Shown here: positions 13,841 to 19,963 of the stretch, one piece after another | How positions within the stretch are numbered: the stretch's first letter is position 1 | Layout of the letters: every line of letters starts with the position of its first letter | Assembly (NCBI GenBank): GCA_022712235.1 | Contig: JALAGW010000147.1 | Location: 1-19,963, forward strand | Origin: Brevundimonas sp. | GTDB lineage: Bacteria; Pseudomonadota; Alphaproteobacteria; Caulobacterales; Caulobacteraceae | Direction: 5' to 3' | Length of the DNA: 19,963 nucleotides | The notes under the pieces: generated by a model | What the model was told of the DNA's origin: nothing | Databases searched by the model: none | What the model saw: only the letters and a program-made list of their open reading frames with translations | Position numbers and translations under genes: made by a program

Positions 13841-14166
13841 CAGTCGTCCTTGACCTCCAGAACGGCGCCGGTGCGGGCGTCGATCCGCAGTTTGCGGACC
13901 CGTCCACCGGGCGTCAGCACCTTTACCTTGTAGCGCCAACCTTCACGGTGTCGATCCAGTTCGACCTCGATGACGTCGCCGGGCTCGGCGCGTTGGGCGA
14001 CCGCCAGGATGCGGGTCAGGGACAGAATCTCGCCGCGCCGCAAGGCTTCGCGGGCCGCGATATGATCGTCGTCCTCGGCCAGGGCGGCGGTGGCGGGCGC
14101 CAAGGCCATCAGGCCGGCGAGCAGGGCAAGGGGCGCATGGCGCCGGGAAAGGCCGTTGGGTTTCAT
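13840..14166 (-). CDS. Secreted PepSY-domain protein
   Basis: The 108-aa protein has a signal peptide (basic start, hydrophobic core LALLAGLMALAP, cleavage near ALA-EDD). It is followed by one PepSY-like domain: REALRRGEILSLTRILA, then VIEVELDRHREGWRYKVKVL and LRIDARTGAVLEV. PepSY domains are thought to modulate peptidases or sensor proteins at the cell surface. ATG 14166 is preferred over a GTG three codons upstream because GGTGG lies before it. It is the first gene of the operon and overlaps the response-regulator start by 1 nt. A role as periplasmic modulator of the kinase is a reasonable inference from this conserved arrangement. Confidence 0.88.
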   Translation of the reverse strand: MKPNGLSRRHAPLALLAGLMALAPATAALAEDDDHIAAREALRRGEILSLTRILAVAQRAEPGDVIEVELDRHREGWRYKVKVLTPGGRVRKLRIDARTGAVLEVKDD

Positions 14167-14189
14167 GGCGACCACCCTGCCGCAGCCAA

Positions 14190-14207
14190 GCTGACAACAG
14201 GCTGACG
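14190..14207. promoter_or_regulatory. 11-bp-period direct repeat in the PepSY/TonB divergent promoter
   Basis: GCTGACA (14190-14196) and GCTGACG (14201-14207) are 7-bp direct repeats separated by 4 bp, so the period is 11 bp. This is the architecture bound by OmpR/PhoB-class response regulators. It lies in the 108-bp gap between the PepSY-regulator-kinase operon and the divergent TonB receptor gene. It is a candidate site for the regulator encoded next door; a Pho-box-like role is an alternative. Confidence 0.5.
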
Positions 14208-14274
14208 GTTTGCCCCGCCCGGATGTCAGGAAGGGCGGCCTAAGGCTGTGGTTCTGACGCCAAGAGGGGCCGCC

Positions 14275-16341
14275 ATGCGATCAAACACCCAGACCTGCCG
14301 CCATGTGCTGATGAGCGGCGTCGCAGCCGTCGTCCTGTTCGGCGCCGGTGCAACCCCGTCCCTGGCGCAGGCGCAGACGGATGCGCCTGCGGGCGTCACG
14401 CCCTATCCCGCCAGCGTCTTTGCAGCCTCGGCTCCAGCCAGCGCCAAGGAGATGCTGGACCGGACGCCGGGCTTTTCTTTGGTCGAGCCGGACGCCGACG
14501 TGCGCGGCTATTCCGGGGCCCAGGGCAATGTCCTGATCGACGGGGTGCGACCCGCCAGCAAGCGAGAAGACGTGTCGGACCTGTTGCGCCGCATCCCGGC
14601 GGGCGCGGTCGAGAGGATCGAGCTGATCCGAGGCGGGGCAGGCGGAGTGGACATGGGCGGCTACGCCGTCCTGGCCAATGTGGTGCGCAAGCACGTCGTC
14701 GATGCCGAAGGCATGATCGAGAGCGGGGGTCTGGCCTCGACCGACGGCTGGGTCTCGCCCAGAGGACAGGCGCAGTATGCGCGGCGCTGGGGCGCGCGTT
14801 CGCTGGAGCTGTCGGCCAAGCTGGAGCCGGACTTCGACGACGACAGCGGCGACGGCCCGCGCTGGACCGAGACGCCCGATGGCGCCGTCGTTGAACGCTT
14901 CCATGAAAAGACTCGCAAAACCCAGCACGCCACCGAGGTCGCCGCCAACTGGACACAGCCTCTGTCCGGAGGCCGTTTCAACGCCACCGCCGCCGTGCGC
15001 GGCGAACGGGCGAGGGCGGAGACGGCGGTCCAGTCGCTGGACGACGCCGATGATCGCGAAGACGTCGCCGCGCGCGAGGACTTCGTCGAGGGCGAACTGG
15101 GCGCACGCTATCAACGCAGCTTCGGCGAGACCACGACGCTGGAGGCCCTGCTCAGTCAGCGTCTGGGCCGTCTGACCGCCGACGAGATGTCGCAACAGGG
15201 CGCCGACAGCGAGAGCTTCGATGAAACCACCCGTACCGGCGAGAGCATCGCCCGCATCGACCTGACGCATCGCCGCTCGGAACGGCTGTCGCTGTCGGCG
15301 GGGCTGGAGGGGGCGTTGAACTACCTTGAAAGCGAGGCGCGCCTGCAGGAGAACGGCGCGCCGGTCTTCCTGCCCGGTTCGGACGTGCGCATTGAGGAGC
15401 GTCGGATCGAGGGCTCGGTCGGCGCGACCTGGACCCCGATCGAGGCGGTCATCGTCGAGGCGGGGCTGCGGGTCGAGGGCTCGACCATCACCCAGACCGG
15501 CGACAGCCCGCTGGAGCGCGACTTCACCTACGCCAAGCCGCGCCTGGCCCTGACTTGGGATGTGGATGCTCAGAACCAGGTGCGGCTGTCCGTGTCGCGC
15601 GAGGTGGGGCAGCTGGATTTCGGTGAGTTCGTCGCCTCGGCCTCGCTGTCCACCGGCGTCGTCGCGGTCGGCAATGCGGCGCTGGAGCCCGACAAGAGCT
15701 GGCGCTTTTCGGCGGCCTGGGAGCGCAGCTTCTGGGATGACGCCTCCCTGACCCTGACCTGGACCCATGACGAGATCAGCCACGTGGTCGACCGGGTGCT
15801 GATCGTCACGGACGACGACATTTTCGACGCGCCGGGCAATATCGGCGACGGCCGGCGCGACACCTTGGCGGTTGATCTGAACACGCCGCTGGATCGACTG
15901 GGGATTAAGGGTGGTCAACTACGCGCGACGATGTTGTGGCGTACCAGCCGCGTCACCGATCCGGTCACCGGCGAGGCGCGCGCCATCTCGGAGGAGAAGC
16001 CGGTCGAGGGCGAGGTCGCCTTTAGCCAGGCCCTGCCGCAGTGGCGGATGAACTGGGGCGTGACGGTCGAGCACATCGCCGAGCGCAAGACCCGTTATCG
16101 CTTTGACGACGTGCGGCGGCGGTCGGAAGACCTGGGCTGGACCGTTTTCGCCGAGCGGCGGCTGGGCGACCGCTGGCGGCTGCGGGCCGAGGCGACCGAC
16201 CTGTTCGGACGTGACTTCCACGAGACGCGCGACAAGTACGACGGCCCGCGCTCGACCGGCGAGCTGGAAGAGATCGAGCGGCGCGAACGTCGCTCGCCGG
16301 GCTACGTCAGCCTGACTTTGCGCCGTAGTATGGGCGGCTAG
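14275..16341 (+). CDS. TonB-dependent outer-membrane receptor (second)
   Basis: The 688-aa protein has a signal peptide ending near SLAQAQ (31-33). A plug domain (about 45-140) contains MLDRTPGFSL, VRGYSGAQGNVLIDG and RRIPAGAVERIELIRGGAGG. A long acidic beta-barrel follows. ATG 14275 is chosen because GAGGGG precedes it at 5-6 nt; a GTG nine codons upstream lacks a site. It differs strongly from the first receptor in the window. It is divergent from the PepSY-regulator-kinase operon, so it is a likely target of that system. The coding end overlaps the convergent phosphatase gene by 35 bp. The C-terminus (LTLRRSMGG) does not end in an aromatic residue as most barrels do, though LTLRR fits a last strand. 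Ligand unknown. Confidence 0.93.
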   Translation: MRSNTQTCRHVLMSGVAAVVLFGAGATPSLAQAQTDAPAGVTPYPASVFAASAPASAKEMLDRTPGFSLVEPDADVRGYSGAQGNVLIDGVRPASKREDVSDLLRRIPAGAVERIELIRGGAGGVDMGGYAVLANVVRKHVVDAEGMIESGGLASTDGWVSPRGQAQYARRWGARSLELSAKLEPDFDDDSGDGPRWTETPDGAVVERFHEKTRKTQHATEVAANWTQPLSGGRFNATAAVRGERARAETAVQSLDDADDREDVAAREDFVEGELGARYQRSFGETTTLEALLSQRLGRLTADEMSQQGADSESFDETTRTGESIARIDLTHRRSERLSLSAGLEGALNYLESEARLQENGAPVFLPGSDVRIEERRIEGSVGATWTPIEAVIVEAGLRVEGSTITQTGDSPLERDFTYAKPRLALTWDVDAQNQVRLSVSREVGQLDFGEFVASASLSTGVVAVGNAALEPDKSWRFSAAWERSFWDDASLTLTWTHDEISHVVDRVLIVTDDDIFDAPGNIGDGRRDTLAVDLNTPLDRLGIKGGQLRATMLWRTSRVTDPVTGEARAISEEKPVEGEVAFSQALPQWRMNWGVTVEHIAERKTRYRFDDVRRRSEDLGWTVFAERRLGDRWRLRAEATDLFGRDFHETRDKYDGPRSTGELEEIERRERRSPGYVSLTLRRSMGG

Positions 16342-17782
16342 GCCAGCCCTCGGGGGCGTCGAAGCCGTAGTAGCCGCCCCCGGCCTTGAAGCGTTCCAGA
16401 CGGCGCAGTTCCTCGGGATCGGCTTTCTGGTCCCAGGTCTTCGCGCCGTTGGTCAGGTCGGCGGGCGTCAGCACCAGCTCGTCCCACACCGCCTCGCCCT
16501 GAACGTCGTGCAGAGTATAGGTCAGGGTCGGGACCGGGCCGGTCAGATCGAAGCGCATCAGGCCGACGTTGACGCTGCGGGTCCAGGTGTCGCGGATGCG
16601 GACCTCGGGCGCCTGACGCGTGTTCTTGTTGGCCGGCATCTGGGCCAGGGGCGACGAGCACATGTCGTAGATGTCGTAGCCGCCGACCTCGGAGCGGGGG
16701 ATGCAGTTCAACTCGCCCATGTGGCTGTCGCCCGAAATGCAGACCACGCCGCCGATGTTCTGGTCGCGGATGAAGTCGAAGATCTCGTTGCGCTCGGTCA
16801 GATAGACGCCCCAGCTGTCGCCGCCCTTCTCGTTTTCGGCTGACGAGAAGCCGCCGCCGGAAACCAGCACCTTGAACGGCGCGTGCGAGGCCTTGAGCTC
16901 GCGCTTCAGCCAGGCCTTCTGGCGGGCGCCGAGGACGGTCTTGGCGGCGTCGTCGGCCTGGGTGGTCGGGTCGCGGTGGTAGCGGCCGTCGAGGAAGAAG
17001 AAGTCCACCCCGCCATAGGCCTGTTTAAAATAGACGCCGGGATTGTCGGCCTCGCCATAGGACGGGTTGGCCCAGACCTTCTTGAAAACGTTGAGCGAGG
17101 CGGCCTTGAACGGGCTGCGACCGTCGGAGTCGTTGTAGCCGAAGTCGTGGTCGTCCCAGATGGCCAGTTGCGGCGTCGAGCGCAGCAGGGGCAGCAGGCG
17201 CTCGACCACGCGGCCGCGGCCATAGAGGTCCATGAGGGCGGCGGGCTGATCGCTGTCGCCATAGATGTTGTCGCCAAGCCAGAAGAAGAGGTCAGGGTCC
17301 AGACCGCGCACGGCGTTCCAGATCGGCTGATCGGCGTCGTATTGAATCCGGCAACAGGAGCCGAAGGCGACGCGGAAGGCGGCGGGGCCGTCCGGCGCGG
17401 TTCGGGTGCGGTTGGGCGCGAACTGGAATCGGTCCTGCTGGCCGTCGTATTTCAGCCGGTACCAGTAGTCGGTGTCGGGCTTCAGCCCCTCGACGCGGAA
17501 GGTCAGGCAGCAGTCGTCCTCGGCGCGCGCAGTCAGGGTCGGGCCTTGCAGCACCTGACGGAAATCGCGGTCGGCGGCGTATTCCAGCGTCACCGGAAAG
17601 GCGCCGGAGGCCCGCACCCAGACCGTGAAATGGCTGGGCCCCGGCGCGCCGACCATGGGGCCTTGCAGAGCGCGGGGATAGCCGAGGGCCTCGGCCAGGG
17701 CGCGCGGGGCCGAGCCCAGCAGTGCGGCCATGGCCACGCCGCCGAGGAAGCCGCGACGACCGACGGACAGGATACGGGTCAT
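16307..17782 (-). CDS. PhoD-family alkaline phosphatase/phosphodiesterase, Tat-exported
   Basis: The 491-aa protein begins with a twin-arginine signal (GRRGFLGG, cleavage near ALA-EA at 30), as expected for folded metalloenzymes of this family. An N-terminal beta domain (about 38-130) is followed by the metallophosphatase core: FGSCCR (140-145), WLGDNIYGD (Asp171, Asn172), IWDDHDFGYND (Asp210-Asp213) and SGDSHMGEL (Asp352, His354). PhoD enzymes hydrolyse phosphomono- and diesters in the periplasm. The gene starts 4 bp after the inositol-monophosphatase-type gene; AAGGAG in that gene's end serves as its binding site, so the two are co-translated. Its 3' end overlaps the convergent TonB receptor gene. 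The exact substrate is unknown. Confidence 0.93.
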   Translation of the reverse strand: MTRILSVGRRGFLGGVAMAALLGSAPRALAEALGYPRALQGPMVGAPGPSHFTVWVRASGAFPVTLEYAADRDFRQVLQGPTLTARAEDDCCLTFRVEGLKPDTDYWYRLKYDGQQDRFQFAPNRTRTAPDGPAAFRVAFGSCCRIQYDADQPIWNAVRGLDPDLFFWLGDNIYGDSDQPAALMDLYGRGRVVERLLPLLRSTPQLAIWDDHDFGYNDSDGRSPFKAASLNVFKKVWANPSYGEADNPGVYFKQAYGGVDFFFLDGRYHRDPTTQADDAAKTVLGARQKAWLKRELKASHAPFKVLVSGGGFSSAENEKGGDSWGVYLTERNEIFDFIRDQNIGGVVCISGDSHMGELNCIPRSEVGGYDIYDMCSSPLAQMPANKNTRQAPEVRIRDTWTRSVNVGLMRFDLTGPVPTLTYTLHDVQGEAVWDELVLTPADLTNGAKTWDQKADPEELRRLERFKAGGGYYGFDAPEGWPSRPYYGAKSG

Positions 17783-17786
17783 GGAG

Positions 17787-18590
17787 CTACTCCTTCAGTG
17801 CGGTGTTCAGGCGTTCGATCAGGGCGTCATGGACGCCGCCGTTGGAGACGCAGACGTGGCCGGCGTGCAGGTCCAGCGGTCCGCCGTCGACGCCGGTGGC
17901 GCGACCGCCCGCCTCCTCGACCAGGATGATCCCCGGCCCCATGTCCCATGCGTTGAGGCAGCGTTCCCAATAGGCGTCCCAGCGCCCGGCGGCGACCCAG
18001 GCCATGTCTACCGCGCAGGCGCCGGTGCGGCGGATGCCGGCCACATCGGCGGACAGCAGGGCCATCTCGCGTGCGAACACTGGATGGTCCGGTTTGCCGG
18101 CAAAGGGGATGCCGCAGGCCAGGACGGATTCGACCAGGGCGGCGCGGTTCGACACCCGCACTCGCTCGCCGTTCAGCCAGCAGCCCTTGCCAGTCTCGGC
18201 GACGTACAACTCATTCAGGACGGGGATGTAGGTGACGCCGGCCACCACCTGGCCCTCACGCGCCAGGGCGATGTTGACGCCCCACAGGGGGCTGCCGAAC
18301 AGGAAGTTGGTGGTGCCGTCCAGCGGATCGACGATCCACTGCTGGCTCTGGTCGTCGCCTCCGCCGATGCCGCCTTCCTCGCCGAGGAAGGCGTAGGAGG
18401 GCTGGGCGCGGGCCAGAATGCCGCGCGCCGTGACCTCGGCCTCTTCGTCGGCGATGGAGACCATGTCGGCGGGGCCGGTCTTGGAGCGGACGGTCAGATG
18501 GGCCAGCTGGGCGAAGTGGCGCTCCAGCCCGGCGCCGGCGGTCTTGGCCGCCTCGATCATGGCCTTCAGGTCTTCGGAGGGATCAATCAT
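17787..18590 (-). CDS. Inositol-monophosphatase-family phosphatase
   Basis: The 267-aa cytosolic Mg-dependent phosphatase has the complete family motif set: GEEGG (Glu71), WIVDPLDGTTNF (Asp88, Asp91) and WDMGPGIILVEEAGG (Asp216). Members dephosphorylate inositol-1-phosphate and related sugar phosphates; some act on histidinol phosphate or PAP, so the substrate is not certain. It lies 9 bp after the antiporter gene and 4 bp before the PhoD gene in one operon. That favours dephosphorylation of an imported organic phosphate. The ribosome binding site is weak; coupling from the upstream gene is likely. Confidence 0.92.
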   Translation of the reverse strand: MIDPSEDLKAMIEAAKTAGAGLERHFAQLAHLTVRSKTGPADMVSIADEEAEVTARGILARAQPSYAFLGEEGGIGGGDDQSQQWIVDPLDGTTNFLFGSPLWGVNIALAREGQVVAGVTYIPVLNELYVAETGKGCWLNGERVRVSNRAALVESVLACGIPFAGKPDHPVFAREMALLSADVAGIRRTGACAVDMAWVAAGRWDAYWERCLNAWDMGPGIILVEEAGGRATGVDGGPLDLHAGHVCVSNGGVHDALIERLNTALKE

Positions 18591-18599
18591 GATGCGAAC

Positions 18600-19946
18600 T
18601 CAGTCTCTCAGGCGGGTGCGCCACAGGCTGGCGGCCAGCAGCATGGAAATGACGGAGGAGCCGATCCAGAACCAGATGACCGGACCAAAGTCATAGGTGC
18701 GGACCTCGCCCACAACGGTCATGCCGCGCTCGATCAGGAAGCCGGAAATCTGTTCCTGAAGGGCGGCGCCGATGTAGCTGAAGATGCCGATGACCCCCAT
18801 GGCCGCCCCGGCCACGCGCTTGGGCGCGATGTCCACGGCGAACAGGCCGCCCAGCGAGGTGACCAGACCCGTCAGCCCCATGCCGAACAGGAGCATGGAG
18901 AAGACCATGACCGGCATGGTGTTGGACCCCCAGAAGAACAGGGCCAGGCCGGCGATCTCCATCAGCGCGAAGATCAGGTTCACCGGCGGGCGGCGGGCGG
19001 CGAAATATTTGTCGGAGATGAAGCCGAAGCCGATGGCCCCGGCGATACCGGCCAGGGTGCTGATCATCAGCAGGGTCCCGGCGGCGGGCAGGGAGAAGCC
19101 GCGCGCCTCTTGCAGATAGAGCACGCCCCAGGAGTTGATGGCGTAGCGGGTGACATAGGTGGTGGCCGAGGCCAGGCACAGAATCCAGATGGCGGGCAGT
19201 TTCAGAATGGACAGTTGCAGGCCCAGAACGGACTTGATGCCGGGCTTGGGCGCTTCGTTGTAGTTGTCCTTCTTCCAGTCGTTGACGGCGGGCAGGCCCA
19301 TGGTGCGCGGCCGGTCCTGGATCAGCAGATAACAGCCGATGGCCGTCGCTACGCCCAGCACGCCCGGTCCCCAGAAGCCCCAGCGCCAACCGGCCGCCGC
19401 CACCAGCGAACCGACCACCAGGAAGGTCAGGCCCTCGCCGATGGAGTGGGCCGTGCTCCAGACGCCGTAGGCCCGGCCGCGTTCCTGATTGGAGAACCAG
19501 TTGGTCATGGCGACCACGCCGCCCGGCGCGCCGAAGCTCTGGAACCAGCCGTTCAGGCCCCACAGCACGGCCGCCGCCCAGACGGTGGTGGTGTAGCCCA
19601 TCAGCAGGTTGCAGATCGCCGTGGCCAGGAAGGCGAAGGCCAGGAAGCGCTTCATGTTGGCGTGGTCGGCCAGGAAGCCGTTGGTCAGCTTGCCGATCGC
19701 ATAGGTGTAGAATAGCGCCGAACCGATCAGCCCGAGTTCGGTCGGGGTGAAGACCCCGGCGTCGATCAGCGGCTTCTTCACCACGCCCAGCGCCAGGCGG
19801 CAGGTATAGATCAGGCCATAGCCCAGGGTGATGGCCAACATCACGCGGAAGCGGTGGCGGTGGAACAGAGAGGAGACCGTGGCGGCGTCGCCGATCTCGG
19901 GCTTGTCCGCCCCGGTCGCAAAGAAGCGCAGCAGTCCTCGGGCCAT
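18600..19946 (-). CDS. MFS transporter of the organophosphate:phosphate antiporter family (GlpT/UhpC-like)
   Basis: The 448-aa inner-membrane protein has about 12 hydrophobic segments. The segment LNGWFQSFGAPGGVVAMTNW followed by ERGRAYGVWSTAHSIGEG matches the OPA branch (GlpT, UhpT, UhpC, PgtP). DRPRTMGLP in the central loop is also typical. Such carriers exchange phosphate for glycerol-3-phosphate or sugar phosphates. ATG 19946 is chosen because GGGAGG stands 7 nt upstream; an ATG five codons earlier (19961) would contain that site. It is the first gene in the window of the operon with the inositol-monophosphatase and PhoD genes. Upstream sequence and promoter lie outside the window. Transporter versus UhpC-like sensor cannot be fully separated, but no Uhp kinase is nearby. 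Confidence 0.9.
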   Translation of the reverse strand: MARGLLRFFATGADKPEIGDAATVSSLFHRHRFRVMLAITLGYGLIYTCRLALGVVKKPLIDAGVFTPTELGLIGSALFYTYAIGKLTNGFLADHANMKRFLAFAFLATAICNLLMGYTTTVWAAAVLWGLNGWFQSFGAPGGVVAMTNWFSNQERGRAYGVWSTAHSIGEGLTFLVVGSLVAAAGWRWGFWGPGVLGVATAIGCYLLIQDRPRTMGLPAVNDWKKDNYNEAPKPGIKSVLGLQLSILKLPAIWILCLASATTYVTRYAINSWGVLYLQEARGFSLPAAGTLLMISTLAGIAGAIGFGFISDKYFAARRPPVNLIFALMEIAGLALFFWGSNTMPVMVFSMLLFGMGLTGLVTSLGGLFAVDIAPKRVAGAAMGVIGIFSYIGAALQEQISGFLIERGMTVVGEVRTYDFGPVIWFWIGSSVISMLLAASLWRTRLRD

Positions 19947-19963
19947 GTGGCCGCCTCCCATGA

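Noticed and set aside
14281..15918. 545-codon open frame opposite the second TonB receptor gene
   Set aside because: Low-complexity Arg/Gly/Ala/Gln composition, no domain and no ribosome binding site; the opposite strand has a clear receptor with signal peptide and plug.
17730..19715. 661-codon open frame on the plus strand opposite the phosphatase and transporter genes
   Set aside because: It is the complement of three well-identified genes. Its product is rich in Gly, Ala, Asp, Gln and His with no motif, as expected for an antisense frame in GC-rich DNA.

Overview
The window looks like a chromosomal stretch from a GC-rich alphaproteobacterium, most likely Caulobacteraceae and Brevundimonas-like. 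The grounds are strong G/C bias at third codon positions, an alpha-type initiator tRNA, two TonB-dependent receptors of the kind abundant in Caulobacterales and sphingomonads, and a PepSY-regulator-kinase operon. The taxonomic assignment is inference; no ribosomal or other marker gene is present.

Region 1 (1-2104) is a boundary region. An initiator tRNA-fMet with its own terminator is followed by a compact large-serine-recombinase gene on the minus strand, whose 3' end faces the tRNA. About 540 bp without a recognisable gene come next.

Region 2 (2105-10326) is a coherent catabolic or uptake locus around a TetR-family regulator. On the minus strand a Fes/IroE-type esterase is followed by a spinster-like MFS transporter, and an M17 leucyl aminopeptidase converges on the regulator gene. 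On the plus strand a TonB-dependent receptor is followed by a 39-codon ORF coupled to an FMN-dependent alpha-hydroxy-acid dehydrogenase. Similar operator-like dyads with a GAGTRCG core sit at both divergent promoters. Esterase, aminopeptidase and alpha-hydroxy-acid dehydrogenase together with two transporters suggest uptake and dismantling of a compound containing both amino acids and hydroxy acids, such as a depsipeptide or an ester-type siderophore. This is the main hypothesis of the annotation.

Region 3 (10327-11840) is decayed. It holds what looks like the last codons of a lost TonB receptor, the 5' end of a MNT-type nucleotidyltransferase (antitoxin-like) gene, and a complete IS5-family element inserted in a CTAG site within that gene. 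The IS has terminal inverted repeats, a TA duplication and two transposase frames joined by a -1 frameshift site.

Region 4 (11841-19961) looks like a regulated phosphorus or nutrient acquisition region. A PepSY protein, an OmpR-type response regulator and a sensor kinase form a tightly coupled minus-strand operon (two TGATG overlaps). A second TonB receptor is transcribed divergently, and an 11-bp-period direct repeat lies between them. Converging on that receptor, with a 35 bp overlap of coding ends, is an operon of an organophosphate:phosphate antiporter-type transporter, an inositol-monophosphatase-family enzyme and a Tat-exported PhoD-type phosphatase. The likely job of the last three genes is to release, import and dephosphorylate organic phosphates; the exact substrates are not visible.
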